Shown in pieces: positions 8,450 through 17,808 of a stretch of 64,000 nucleotides of DNA. The notes beneath the pieces were generated by a model. That model had not been told where the DNA came from. It saw nothing but the letters and a program-made list of their open reading frames with translations, and made no database searches. Position 1 is the first letter of the stretch, and each line of letters begins with the position of its first letter. Position numbers and translations under genes: made by a program. Location of the stretch: contig JAGAYY010000020.1 of NCBI GenBank assembly GCA_017940265.1, positions 1-64,000 on the forward strand. Direction: 5' to 3'. The stretch is from Bacilli bacterium (GTDB taxonomy: Bacteria; Bacillota_I; Bacilli_A; RFN20; CAG-826).

Positions 8450-8480
8450 CCTCCCAGTGGACAGGACTAGGAGGCTTTTT
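8450..8480 (+). terminator. Rho-independent terminator
   Basis: CCTCC (8450-8454) pairs with GGAGG (8470-8474); AGT/ACT extends the stem after one mismatch. TTTTT follows. Confidence 0.85.
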
Positions 8481-8486
8481 ATTTAT

Positions 8487-8510
8487 GTGGTTATTTACCG
8501 CGATAACCAC
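8487..8510. repeat. Inverted repeat between two terminators
   Basis: GTGGTTAT (8487-8494) and ATAACCAC (8503-8510) form a perfect 8-bp inverted repeat with an 8-base loop. It has no T run and lies in the convergent gap between two terminators. It could be an RNA 3' structure or a protein site; role unknown. Confidence 0.5.
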
Positions 8511-8548
8511 TTCCACTAATAAGACGTAAAAGCAGTAGTGATTTTGCT

Positions 8549-8576
8549 AAAAAAGGATCAGAATTTCTTCTGACCC
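8549..8576 (-). terminator. Rho-independent terminator of collagen-like lipoprotein B
   Basis: On the minus strand: GGGTCAGAA, tetraloop GAAA, TTCTGATCC (arms at 8576-8568 and 8563-8555), then TTTTTT. A 9-bp stem with a GNRA loop. Confidence 0.92.
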
Positions 8577-8597
8577 TATTTTATTCCATCTCGAATA

Positions 8598-11360
8598 TTA
8601 TTCGAAGAAGAGAATTTCTGTTGTGTTGCTATCTGAGTAGAAACGAATGGAGACTTGGTGGTCAACAGCGTTAGAGTAGTATGGTTCACCACTAGTAGAA
8701 TCTGTTTTTTCTGCGTAACCAGCAGCAAGAAGGATTGGTTCAAGGATAGCTGTGATAGCAGCAGATTGATCGCCACTAACGATAACGAGGAAGTAGTGGT
8801 AACCACTTGCAACGTCAGATTGCATTGAGTAGCCAAGACCAGCAGCATCTGGTAATGGTTCAGCAAGTGTAAATCCTAAATCGTATTGTGTTAAGAATGC
8901 GTTGAGTTCTGTTAATGGGAATTCAGCGAGATCAAATGTAACTGGAGCAGTATAGCTTGGTTGGAAGAGGATGTAGCTTGTGTAATCGCCAACATACAAT
9001 TTAGCGCCTGAAGCACCAAATGCTAATGTGTGGTTACCATAGCTATCAACTGTATCGGTCCAACCATAATCAGCCATAGCGGCAGCGAATGCATCCATTT
9101 CGTCTTTGTCGGAACCATAGAGTTTAGCTTTGACACCATCAAGGATGAAGTATGCATCTGGGTTAGCAGCAGCGTATTCAGCAGCGACGACAGCGACATC
9201 GACACTAGCGAATGTGCTAGTAATGTATGCATCGATTTCAGAAACAGCGTATTTAACGACTGGTGCTGGAGCAGCTTCGATTAAGCAAGAGATCTTAACA
9301 TAGCTGTAGTAGTCTTCGACTTTTAAGCAGACATTGTCATCACCGATGTAAGCTTTGAAGTCATCTTCGAAGTAGTCACTGTAGTAGTTGATTTGCCAAC
9401 CAGCAGCTTCTAAAGCGGCAGCGAAGTCACCCATTTCTGCGGTGTTGGAACCATAGATTTTGTAGACTGCGCCTTCATCAGCGGATTCGTAGTATGCATT
9501 AGCAGAAGCAGCAACGTATTCTGGAACTGCGACTGCAATGTTTTGACCAGCATAGTATTCAGCGATTTTATCGTTGACTTCATCAACGCCTGGGAGATCG
9601 ATAACTTCACCTGTTGGGATGTAAGAACCATAGAATCTAATGGATGTATAACCACGTTTGTATGTGACATACAAATATGTCATACCATCGTTTGGTAATT
9701 CATAGTCTTCATAGTAGTCTTCCCAAATGAAGCCAGCGGCTAAAATGTTTTCAATCATTTCTTCTGTAACGTCACCAGCGGTTAAGATTTCACCGTTGAT
9801 TTTGTATGTACCGATGTGAGCACCGCTTGTGTATTCTGTCTTTGTTGATTTAACGTACCAATCAGCATCAACGTTAACGCCTTCGAATCTATTTTCTTCG
9901 AAGAATGCTTCAGCGATGAGTTCTTCTGGGAAGCCAGCGTTCTTTGTATAGCCGTTTTCTTCGAAGTATTCTTCTGTGAATGGAAGTGTTTCGCCAAAGA
10001 ATCTAGCGTATGTCCAACCATCTTTTTCTTGCATTACGAGGTATGCATCGTTATCTGGATCGAATACAGCTTCAGCATCACCCTTGGCATCGAAGTAGAC
10101 TTTGTATTCTTCTTCATATAAGAAGCCAGCGGCTAAGGCTTGTGCGCCTAAAGCTTCAGCATATAAACCTTCAGTAGCGAGTAAGTCGTAGTAGTATTCA
10201 CCACCGTTGATACCAAATTTTTCATACCATGTGCCATCATTGTTGACACCAGCGAATCTATCAGCGCCAACTGTTAAGGCAACGTGGTCTGCTGGCCAAC
10301 CATCAACAGCTTCAAAGCCTTGTTCTAAGAAGTAATCGGCTGAGAATGGTGGGACATATTTTGGCATATAGACGTTGATAACGTTACCGGCATCAAAGCC
10401 AAAGCCAACTTCAATATCAATACCACTTGCGGTTGTTTTAATGTAGTTAGTGGTGGATGTTGTATAAATGCCACCTAATTCGAAGCCTGCGGCTAATAAT
10501 TTATCACCATAGTCTTCGAGGACGAAGTTTTCACTTGAGTCCCAAAGGTACCATAAGCCGATGCCATAAGAGGATTCGTAGCCATTATAGTAACCGAATT
10601 CAATTGTTTCTTCTTCGTAGTCAGCGAATGGAAGTGTTTCGCCGAGGTATTTGATCATATCGGCGGAAACTTCAGCATTCCATTGAAGTTCACCATTGAG
10701 GTTGGCAACTTTCTTCCAGAAGCCATTGGTCTTTTGATAGAAGTCTTTATTAACGAAGTCGAAGTATGTATCGCCATCATTACCTAAAGAGTTGGCTGGA
10801 CGACCATTACCAGAGAGGAAGGATGTGCCATCTTTACCATCGACGCCATCTTTACCGTCTTTGCCGTCTTTGCCGTCAAGACCATCTTTACCGTCTTTAC
10901 CATCAGCGCCATCTTTACCGTCTTTACCATCGACGCCGTCTTTACCGGCAGGACCTTGAGGACCTTGTTCACCTTGTGGGCCTTGAGGACCGATGTCACC
11001 TTTTTCACCTTTTTCACCTTGGGCACCTTTGATGTTGCCAGCTGGTTGCCATGCGCCACCAACTTTAATAAAGAGGTCCCAAGTTGAGATATTGACGAAA
11101 ACGTCACCATTTTTACCATCTGCATCAGAAGGGTTTCTTGTGTCCGCTAAGAGTGACGCACCGTCGGCGCCTTTAACAGAGTCTAACCATTCATCATAGG
11201 ACATTGTGCCGCCGGCAGCTTTGTACAATTGATAAATTTGTTGTTTTTCATAAGTGCCAGCTTGACTGTTGATTGCAGCGTTTGGACCTTGGAAGTTGCA
11301 GCCCGTTAAGAGCATGCCAGCTAATGCCAAACCTACAAACATTTTTGAAGTTTTTTTCAT
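8598..11360 (-). CDS. Collagen-like lipoprotein B with repeated 'AGW' modules
   Basis: A 920-residue lipoprotein: lipobox LLTGC (Cys21), a conserved base module (about 22-111), collagen-like Gly-X-Y triplets (about 112-178, ending in runs of DGKDG), then about 740 residues of acidic, Tyr-rich sequence. This region holds at least six copies of a module centred on LxxAG(W/F), for example LEAAGWQINYYSD and AMADYGWTDTVDSYG, each followed by a beta hairpin such as YVTYKRGYTSIRFYG. The base module differs from lipoprotein A at about 12 of 97 residues, while the C-terminal regions are unrelated beyond the module. GGAG lies 12 bases before the ATG. Probably a surface stalk carrying tandem binding domains; ligand unknown. 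Confidence 0.85.
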   Translation of the reverse strand: MKKTSKMFVGLALAGMLLTGCNFQGPNAAINSQAGTYEKQQIYQLYKAAGGTMSYDEWLDSVKGADGASLLADTRNPSDADGKNGDVFVNISTWDLFIKVGGAWQPAGNIKGAQGEKGEKGDIGPQGPQGEQGPQGPAGKDGVDGKDGKDGADGKDGKDGLDGKDGKDGKDGVDGKDGTSFLSGNGRPANSLGNDGDTYFDFVNKDFYQKTNGFWKKVANLNGELQWNAEVSADMIKYLGETLPFADYEEETIEFGYYNGYESSYGIGLWYLWDSSENFVLEDYGDKLLAAGFELGGIYTTSTTNYIKTTASGIDIEVGFGFDAGNVINVYMPKYVPPFSADYFLEQGFEAVDGWPADHVALTVGADRFAGVNNDGTWYEKFGINGGEYYYDLLATEGLYAEALGAQALAAGFLYEEEYKVYFDAKGDAEAVFDPDNDAYLVMQEKDGWTYARFFGETLPFTEEYFEENGYTKNAGFPEELIAEAFFEENRFEGVNVDADWYVKSTKTEYTSGAHIGTYKINGEILTAGDVTEEMIENILAAGFIWEDYYEDYELPNDGMTYLYVTYKRGYTSIRFYGSYIPTGEVIDLPGVDEVNDKIAEYYAGQNIAVAVPEYVAASANAYYESADEGAVYKIYGSNTAEMGDFAAALEAAGWQINYYSDYFEDDFKAYIGDDNVCLKVEDYYSYVKISCLIEAAPAPVVKYAVSEIDAYITSTFASVDVAVVAAEYAAANPDAYFILDGVKAKLYGSDKDEMDAFAAAMADYGWTDTVDSYGNHTLAFGASGAKLYVGDYTSYILFQPSYTAPVTFDLAEFPLTELNAFLTQYDLGFTLAEPLPDAAGLGYSMQSDVASGYHYFLVIVSGDQSAAITAILEPILLAAGYAEKTDSTSGEPYYSNAVDHQVSIRFYSDSNTTEILFFE

Positions 11361-11748
11361 AAACTGTCTTTTCTCCTTTTAAAGATATAAATTTGTCTAC
11401 AATCATATTTCAATGTGTAACGCATGACAACAAAAAATATTTATAGATTTATACAATGAAAAGTAGTGATTTTTATGACAATTTTGATAATGAAAAAAAG
11501 ACAATCGTGATAAAAAACGATTCCTATTTATTTATAAATATATAATCAAAATTACTATCAAAGTGATAGAAGATTTTAGATGTCAAGAATGACAAAAATC
11601 AATGATACAAAAAATAAAAAAGTGTAAACAAATGATAGTCACACTCTCAATTTAATATTTATCAAAATATTCGTTTAAATGCTTTAATCGCAAGATTTTA
11701 TAATATACGCATCAAAAAACGATTGCAAGAAAATAATGCAAAATGAGG
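11361..11748. other. AT-rich intergenic region between two minus-strand genes
   Basis: This 388-base gap should hold the promoter of lipoprotein B, but no single -35/-10 pair stands out. The 11-mer AAAAAACGATT occurs at 11512-11522 and 11714-11724 and again at 13876-13886 beyond the EAL gene. No convincing terminator follows the EAL gene. I see no coding region. Confidence 0.4.
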
Positions 11749-13698
11749 TTAATTATTTTTATTGCTGTTTAAGAATTCTAACAATTCTTTTTCTCTTAAA
11801 GGCTTGGTGAAGTAGTAACCTTGGACGAAATCGATCTTCTTATTTTTAGACATTGCTAATTGTTCTTCATTTTCAACGCCTTCGATGACGATAGGGATTT
11901 CCAAACTTCTAAATAAGTTAACAGCAGCGTCAAAGAAGACCTTTACGTTTGCAGCTTCTCCTAATAATGATTTATCTAGTTTAGCAACACTAAATGGTAA
12001 TGTGATAAATCTCGCCATATTGGAATAGCCACTGCCGAAGTCATCCATCGCAAACTTGATACCGTGTTGGCCTAAATCGTTCATAAACTCTCTGGTCTTA
12101 GTTGGATATTTCACCGCGATTGTTTCAGTAATTTCGAGGCAAAGTCTATTTGGATCAATTCCATATTGATTGATTGTCTTAAGGAATCTTTCGCTTGGAT
12201 TATTAAAGAATTCCGCACAGGAGATATTAACTTCTAGGCTTTCGATTTCTGGATGTCTTTGTAAGAACGCACATGTTTCATTTAAAACAAAGAAGTCAAT
12301 TTGATTAGCTAAACCAAAGCTTTCGGCAATTGGAATAAATTCACCTGGACCGACATAACCTAATTCATCATTATCAAGTCTAATCAATGCTTCGCAATGA
12401 TTAAAACACTTTTTATTCATGTCAAAGATTGGCTGATAAACCATATATAAACCGGTCTTTGTTTTTAAGCAGTTTTCTAAGATATCTCTAATTTTTCTAT
12501 CTCTATTAACACGGTCCATGAATTCTTGACCTAATTCCACACAGTTGGAATCTTTAAAGTTAATCGCAGATAGTGTTCTAGCCACAAAGTTGTTATATAA
12601 ATCTGAATTATAGAAAGCCATATTATTAACAAAATAGAAAAGATTAATAGTGAGGACTACTTCGTTACCTTTAACACGTACTGGCTTATCAAATCTCTCT
12701 TTGATTGCGTTAACCATTTCTAATTGTTCTTTTTCGTTTCTTAATAAAACAACGAAACGTGAAGAAGTGGTTCTAAAGATGAATGATTTCTTATTAACAC
12801 CTTCGATGAACTTTCTAACGATAGAAACAAGTTCGTTAGAGGCGACAACACCGAACTTCTCGGAGAACATACCAAAGCTTTCTATATCAAAGATGATGTA
12901 GTGCTTTCTTTGCTTTTCAAATCTTTGGACGTTGATATATTCGATAAAGGCTTCGTTATTAAAAGCTTTAGAGAAACGGTCAACCTTAACGTCAGGATCA
13001 CAAACAGAAACAACGGCAAGCATGACAGATAAGGTAAACGAAACGCCAGAAAGAATAACTTGTGGATTTAATGTTTGAATAACCGCAGCGGTAGCGACAA
13101 TACCCATAATGCATAACAAAGTGAATAGAATTTGTTTGGGTAAAGATTTTCTAAACGCAATTGTATAAACAAGAGTGGCCACTGTATTAAAGCCCCAGTT
13201 AATGACATACATCGAAATAAAACCGGGTCCTGGAAGCATATCATAGACACCGGTTTCAGAATTTAAGACAAATGAAAAGTTCAAATGGTGAAGGCAGTTG
13301 GTAAACATGAAAATTGCCCCTACGGCTGATGGAAGAATAGTTAAAAGATAAATAGGGGAATATCTTAATGATTTACCAATGGAATAAAGCACATACGCAA
13401 AGAGGAGATAAGATTCCACAAATTGCATAAAGAAATATAACTCCGCAACAACTTCAACCAAACCAATTGGAACGACATTGGAATTATCTAATAAAACACA
13501 GAATAAGATACTTAATGATACGTTAACGACAAGCGTGATAAGTGCGACACCAAAGAGGCGATAAGTAGATACAGGGAACTTCTTTCTACCATAGTAAGCA
13601 ATCGTAATTGCCACAAGGAACACTAACGAACAAACTTCGAAATAATAGTTAACGTGTAAATTACTTGGGAGAGCGCCGCTTGATGATAATAACGTCAT
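11749..13698 (-). CDS. Membrane c-di-GMP phosphodiesterase (degenerate GGDEF plus EAL)
   Basis: A 649-residue protein with about seven N-terminal membrane helices (to about residue 230), a degenerate GGDEF-type domain (about 245-375) and an EAL domain (about 400-640). The GGDEF motif is replaced by SSRF, so cyclase activity is unlikely; the domain may be regulatory. The EAL domain keeps the catalytic set: EALIRL, VNIS, LEITET, DDFGSGYSN, KLDKS, VIEGVE and QGYYFTKP. It should therefore hydrolyse c-di-GMP at the membrane. I chose the ATG at 13698 over the TTG at 13719: a TTGATA-N16-TAAAAT promoter ends 11 bases before it and overlaps the TTG. No Shine-Dalgarno sequence is present. Confidence 0.9.
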   Translation of the reverse strand: MTLLSSSGALPSNLHVNYYFEVCSLVFLVAITIAYYGRKKFPVSTYRLFGVALITLVVNVSLSILFCVLLDNSNVVPIGLVEVVAELYFFMQFVESYLLFAYVLYSIGKSLRYSPIYLLTILPSAVGAIFMFTNCLHHLNFSFVLNSETGVYDMLPGPGFISMYVINWGFNTVATLVYTIAFRKSLPKQILFTLLCIMGIVATAAVIQTLNPQVILSGVSFTLSVMLAVVSVCDPDVKVDRFSKAFNNEAFIEYINVQRFEKQRKHYIIFDIESFGMFSEKFGVVASNELVSIVRKFIEGVNKKSFIFRTTSSRFVVLLRNEKEQLEMVNAIKERFDKPVRVKGNEVVLTINLFYFVNNMAFYNSDLYNNFVARTLSAINFKDSNCVELGQEFMDRVNRDRKIRDILENCLKTKTGLYMVYQPIFDMNKKCFNHCEALIRLDNDELGYVGPGEFIPIAESFGLANQIDFFVLNETCAFLQRHPEIESLEVNISCAEFFNNPSERFLKTINQYGIDPNRLCLEITETIAVKYPTKTREFMNDLGQHGIKFAMDDFGSGYSNMARFITLPFSVAKLDKSLLGEAANVKVFFDAAVNLFRSLEIPIVIEGVENEEQLAMSKNKKIDFVQGYYFTKPLREKELLEFLNSNKNN

Positions 13699-13709
13699 AA
13701 TACTTTTGT

Positions 13710-13737
13710 ATTTTAACAAATAAATTTCTTATATCAA
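13710..13737 (-). promoter_or_regulatory. Promoter of the EAL gene, leaderless
   Basis: Reading the minus strand: TTGATA (13737-13732), 16-base spacer, TAAAAT (13715-13710) with an upstream TGT. The last -10 base is 11 bases before the ATG at 13698, predicting a leader of about five bases. Confidence 0.6.
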
Positions 13738-14088
13738 TGCCAAACTATTTTGTTTACTTTTTCTAATTAATTTTTACTTTTGTGGCGATATAATTTATGT
13801 CTTGATATAGTCGAATCTTTTTGCATAAAAATCGACAACGAAATATTTTTAAAAAGTTGAGAAAATTTGATTAAGAAAAAACGATTGAAATAGTACCAAT
13901 TTTCATTGACTATTTTTTATAATTTGTAACATTTAGTTTTCTTGTCTTTTTATTAGTGGTTTTTACCAAAACAGCTAACATGGAATGTAAAATTCCAAGA
14001 AATTATTTTTATAAAACTTTTTAAGAATAAATGAGAAAAAAATCACATAACACGCTTAAAACTCTTGAAAAAAATTATGTAAAAATGT
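13738..14088. other. AT-rich divergent intergenic region
   Basis: About 350 bases between the EAL gene and the M13 peptidase gene. It is rich in A/T tracts and has no open frame worth calling, no stable hairpin with a T run and no recognised RNA. One AAAAAACGATT copy lies at 13876-13886. A regulatory role is likely only because both neighbours are transcribed away from it. Confidence 0.4.
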
Positions 14089-14116
14089 TTGTCATGCACG
14101 CGTTTTCGTGTATGAT
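14089..14116 (+). promoter_or_regulatory. Promoter of the M13 peptidase gene
   Basis: TTGTCA (14089-14094), 16-base spacer, TATGAT (14111-14116). Predicted start near 14123, then AGGGGAAAAGGG as ribosome-binding site before the ATG at 14141. Confidence 0.6.
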
Positions 14117-14140
14117 TTATAGCCAATAGGGGAAAAGGGT

Positions 14141-17026
14141 ATGAAAAGGCTAAATAAATTAACTATTACTCTAGGCGTCTTCTCTTTGTTATTAACTGCA
14201 TGTCAAGGTACTACTGTTACGAGTTCAAGCTCGAGCTCTAGCACTAGCCAAGCACCGAAAGAGTATACGGTTACTTGGAAAAACTTTGACGGAACTATTT
14301 TAGAAGTTGATGAAAAAGTCCAAGAAGGAACTAATCCAAATTATAACGGACTAGATCCTGTTAAGGCTGCTGACGAACAATATGACTACACATTTGCTGG
14401 TTGGACTCCAAGTCTAGCACCAGTCACAAGCAACATAGATTATGTCGCTACATTTAAAGAAACACTTAAGAAATACGAAATCGTTTGGAAAAACTACGAT
14501 GGCAACGTTTTACGTGTCGATGAAGTCGAATATGGTAAAACTCCTACCTATAGTGGTGCCACCCCAACAAAACCACAAACAGATCGTTTTTCGTATGAAT
14601 TTACTGGCTGGTCTCCGGAAGTCGTGCCAGTTACTGGCCCAGCGCAATATACCGCCACTTTTGAAGAAGGTCCAAGAAAATATACAGTCACTTGGATGAA
14701 CTATAATGGTGTCATCTTAGAGACAGATAACAATGTACCGTATGGCACGGTTCCTACTTATGATGGTGCTGAACCACAAAGAATTGGTGATGGTCGTTTT
14801 GACTACGCTTTCAAAGGTTGGTCCCCAGAAGTTGGCCCAGTGACAGGTGATATTACTTATGTCGCAACATTCACTTCAAACATCAAAAGATATACAGTCA
14901 CTTGGTTAAACTATGATGGTTCAACATTAGAAGTCGATGAAAATGTCGCTTATGGTTCTATTCCAACATACGATGGTGATAGACCAACAAAACCAACAGT
15001 GGGTGGTTTCAAGCAAACATTCTCTGGCTGGTCTCCAGAAGTGACCGCTGTGACGGGCAATCAATCATATACCGCTCAATTTGTTAATGGTGATCCAGTA
15101 TTTAGTTTTGATTTACTCGACTATGAATTACAACCAGGTGCTAAAAAATCCGATCTTCAAGGCGCGCCTTGGATTAACTCAAACCTCAATGGTCAAATTA
15201 ACAAGATTAAAAAGCCATCCTTGAAAGATGACTTCTATGCCTCTGTTAACTATGAAAACATTCTTTCTGGTGATGATGGTGCATTCGGTAGATCTGATCA
15301 ATTAGTCAATCAAGCCATCAATGATATTTTCTATGGTGATGAAACCATCAATAACGATATTCTTTGGACTTTTGGTAATTTAGCAACTGAAGGCGATGCT
15401 ACAGGTGCCGCTAGTTATATATCTTCTTTCAATTTAGATAATTATTTAAGTAGCAAAGATGCATTTACATCAGTTGCGCCACTTTTCACAATCAATAAAG
15501 ATGGCGATAGTTATGAAATTGGTATTGATGATGGCTACTTCAATGGTAACTACGATAGTTTATCTATGATTTGGCTTTATAGCAAATATCAAGGTGGTGA
15601 AGTCTTCACTCAAGAATTATTCAAAGTCCTTGATATCTTAGATAACGCTTTTGGTGTTTCTACAAGCGAAGCTGAAAGAAATGCAGCTGGTGATATTGAA
15701 TATGATTTCATTAGCACTGCCTATTCCCACTACAATGGAGGTTCAACTGGTTATGAAACCAATGAAATTCCATGGGCTTCTCTTAAGAGTGCTTTATTAG
15801 ATTTAGGCGTCGCCGAAGATGCTACGATTTGGATTCCAAATCACTATGATTCTGTCTTCTATAACATCTATGAAAATTATGCTGTTAATAAACGCGCAGC
15901 ATTAGAAAACCTTATTAGAATAAGAATTGAATTTGCTTGCCGCTTCCTCGCTGGTATTTACAATTACAAAAACCTCAATGTGAGCCTAACAACAATGAAT
16001 AGATATTCTAATGGCGCCATGTTTGGTGATGAAGCTTATATTTGTTATACAGATGGTGATCGTGCTTTAATCAAGTTAGCATCCGCAGCATTCCCAATTC
16101 TTTATGAACAATCATATCTTGCCACTCAAGGCAGTGAAGTAATTAAAGAGAAAGTTGCACAATTAATAACTGAAATCTTAGGTGGCTTTGAAGAAATCTT
16201 CGCGGAAGAAACATGGCTTAGCTATTCCACAAGACAAAGAGCGATTAGAAAAATCCAAATGATGAAATTTGAATCATGCTATCCAGATTTCTATAAAAAC
16301 TTCGTTGAAATTCAAGATGATGATTTAGAAACAGTTTCTGGCGCTACCTTGCTAAATCGCTACCGTGCCGCCTATATTGACACTATTTTCAGTGGTATTT
16401 CATTGCCAAGCGATGAATGGAGTGCGATGCCAACATACACAAATAACGCTTTCTATAGTCCAACAACTAACTCATTCGTTATCCTTAATGGTCTTGTTAG
16501 AGGATTCTTATATAGTGAAGATACCGAAGTGTTATATGGCACATTAGGTACTGTTATCGGTCATGAAATTACACACGGTTTTGATAGCAGTGGTTCACAA
16601 TTTGATGAATATGGTAGACAATCAAGCTGGTGGGAAAATGCTGACTGGAACAAATTCCAAGCCAAAGTGCAAAAGATGGTCAACTTCTATAACAGCATTA
16701 CTCTTTATGGTGATACTAAAGCTATTGGTGAAAAGAATAATACCGAAGCGACCGCTGATATGGGCGGTATGAGAGTCATGTTACATTTAGCCAAGAAGAT
16801 TCCTAACTTCAACTATGACTTATTCTTCAGATCATACGCTTATGTCTGGTGCAACGCTCCATTTGGTATGGATTATGCTCAAACCCTTAGAGAAGATGAA
16901 CACCCATTCCATTATTTAAGAGCAAATGTCACCTTAGCTCAATTCGATGAATTTGTTGAAACATACAACATCCAACCAGGCGATGGTATGTACATTCCAG
17001 AAAACCAAAGAGTTAAGATTTGGTAA
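14141..17026 (+). CDS. M13 (neprilysin-type) metallopeptidase lipoprotein with InlB-like repeats
   Basis: A 961-residue lipoprotein: lipobox LLTAC (Cys21), a Ser-rich linker, four tandem repeats of about 70 residues (about 41-322) starting YTVTW.N(F/Y)DG and ending GW(S/T)P...YTATF, which match the Listeria-Bacteroides (InlB B) repeat, then an M13 peptidase domain. Zinc motif HEITH (His808, Glu809, His812) and EATAD (Glu869, Asp873) are intact, as is the C-terminal signature QFDEF...GDGMY...RVKIW. It should cut peptides at the cell surface, with the repeats as adhesive or spacer stalk. GGDGMY-type endings are typical of full-length M13 enzymes, so the gene looks complete. Together with the subtilase and Opp it suits peptide feeding. 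Confidence 0.93.
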   Translation: MKRLNKLTITLGVFSLLLTACQGTTVTSSSSSSSTSQAPKEYTVTWKNFDGTILEVDEKVQEGTNPNYNGLDPVKAADEQYDYTFAGWTPSLAPVTSNIDYVATFKETLKKYEIVWKNYDGNVLRVDEVEYGKTPTYSGATPTKPQTDRFSYEFTGWSPEVVPVTGPAQYTATFEEGPRKYTVTWMNYNGVILETDNNVPYGTVPTYDGAEPQRIGDGRFDYAFKGWSPEVGPVTGDITYVATFTSNIKRYTVTWLNYDGSTLEVDENVAYGSIPTYDGDRPTKPTVGGFKQTFSGWSPEVTAVTGNQSYTAQFVNGDPVFSFDLLDYELQPGAKKSDLQGAPWINSNLNGQINKIKKPSLKDDFYASVNYENILSGDDGAFGRSDQLVNQAINDIFYGDETINNDILWTFGNLATEGDATGAASYISSFNLDNYLSSKDAFTSVAPLFTINKDGDSYEIGIDDGYFNGNYDSLSMIWLYSKYQGGEVFTQELFKVLDILDNAFGVSTSEAERNAAGDIEYDFISTAYSHYNGGSTGYETNEIPWASLKSALLDLGVAEDATIWIPNHYDSVFYNIYENYAVNKRAALENLIRIRIEFACRFLAGIYNYKNLNVSLTTMNRYSNGAMFGDEAYICYTDGDRALIKLASAAFPILYEQSYLATQGSEVIKEKVAQLITEILGGFEEIFAEETWLSYSTRQRAIRKIQMMKFESCYPDFYKNFVEIQDDDLETVSGATLLNRYRAAYIDTIFSGISLPSDEWSAMPTYTNNAFYSPTTNSFVILNGLVRGFLYSEDTEVLYGTLGTVIGHEITHGFDSSGSQFDEYGRQSSWWENADWNKFQAKVQKMVNFYNSITLYGDTKAIGEKNNTEATADMGGMRVMLHLAKKIPNFNYDLFFRSYAYVWCNAPFGMDYAQTLREDEHPFHYLRANVTLAQFDEFVETYNIQPGDGMYIPENQRVKIW

Positions 17027-17051
17027 TTATAAATATATATAATAAGATAAG

Positions 17052-17075
17052 AGAGCGCTCACCCGAGCGTTCTTT
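17052..17075 (+). terminator. Rho-independent terminator of the M13 peptidase gene
   Basis: AGAGCGCTC/GAGCGTTCT (17052-17060 with 17065-17073; one G-T pair), loop ACCC, then a short T run. Confidence 0.75.
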
Positions 17076-17087
17076 CTATAAAGATTT

Positions 17088-17606
17088 ATGCTAAAAAGAA
17101 AAGAAGTATTGACCACAAAAAACCTCCTCTTAAAACCAATTGAAAAAAGTGATAGAAATGATGTCTTTTCTGTGTTTGAAAATACCCTTGTTGGCAAGAC
17201 ATACATGTTGCCAGTTTTCACTGATGATGAGGCAAGAGAAAAGTTCTTAATTAGACTCATTGAAAACACACAAAAAAGCGAGAGATTCTGCTATGGGATT
17301 TATTATAATAAATCATTTATTGGTCTTCTCAATGATGTAAATGTGGAAAATGATGAGATAGAAGTTGGGTATTGTTTGCATCCAAATTATTGGAATAAAG
17401 GATATGCTACTGAGGCGTTAGAAATCGCAATAAAAGAGCTATTCAGAATAGGCTATAAAACAGTGGTGGCAGCGCACTTTGTTGAGAATCATGCCAGTGG
17501 TCGAGTGATGCAAAAATGTGGTATGAAAAAAATCGATAAAACTGAGGTAATTGAGTACCAAGGAACTAAGCATCAGTGTATTTACTACGCTATCAATAAC
17601 AAATAA
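17088..17606 (+). CDS. GNAT family N-acetyltransferase (RimJ/RimL-like)
   Basis: A 172-residue GNAT acetyltransferase of the RimJ/RimL-like group (PF13302), which transfers acetyl from acetyl-CoA to an amino group of a protein or small molecule. Motifs are LTTKNLLLKPIEKSDRNDVF at the start, EVGYCLHPNYWNKGYATEAL with the acetyl-CoA loop, and NHASGRVMQKCGM near the end. Length is typical. It has no Shine-Dalgarno sequence; TATAAA lies at 17077-17082, five bases before the ATG, on the tail of the previous terminator. Substrate unknown. Confidence 0.85.
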   Translation: MLKRKEVLTTKNLLLKPIEKSDRNDVFSVFENTLVGKTYMLPVFTDDEAREKFLIRLIENTQKSERFCYGIYYNKSFIGLLNDVNVENDEIEVGYCLHPNYWNKGYATEALEIAIKELFRIGYKTVVAAHFVENHASGRVMQKCGMKKIDKTEVIEYQGTKHQCIYYAINNK

Positions 17607-17750
17607 TTTACTAATTAATTCATTTGTAAACTTTATGAAAAATTGCTCTTTTTCGGGGGCGTTTTTATTTTTTACTGCAATTTTGGGCAAAAAATGTCAA
17701 TCTGATTTCCCTTGAGCCGTCTTACACAATGCGCATATATGCAAACACTC

Positions 17751-17779
17751 TTTACATATGAAATTTATAAATGTAAAAT
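17751..17779 (+). promoter_or_regulatory. Promoter of the Ser-rich/Ig-like lipoprotein gene
   Basis: TTTACA (17751-17756), 17-base spacer, TAAAAT (17774-17779). Predicted start near 17786; GGAGG follows before the ATG at 17809. A 10-bp palindrome GCATATATGC lies just upstream (17732-17741). Confidence 0.55.
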
Positions 17780-17808
17780 ATTACCAATTTTTTAATGGAG
17801 GCATTTTT

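Noticed and set aside
10830-10960. Short-period DNA repeats resembling a CRISPR or minisatellite
   Set aside because: They are in frame and encode Gly-X-Y collagen triplets (DGKDG units) of lipoprotein B; there are no unique spacers between equal repeats.
10766-11125. Several open frames in other phases of the collagen-like genes (also near 3639-3993)
   Set aside because: They are low-complexity (His/Leu/Tyr or Lys/Val rich) by-products of the triplet-repeat coding sequence.
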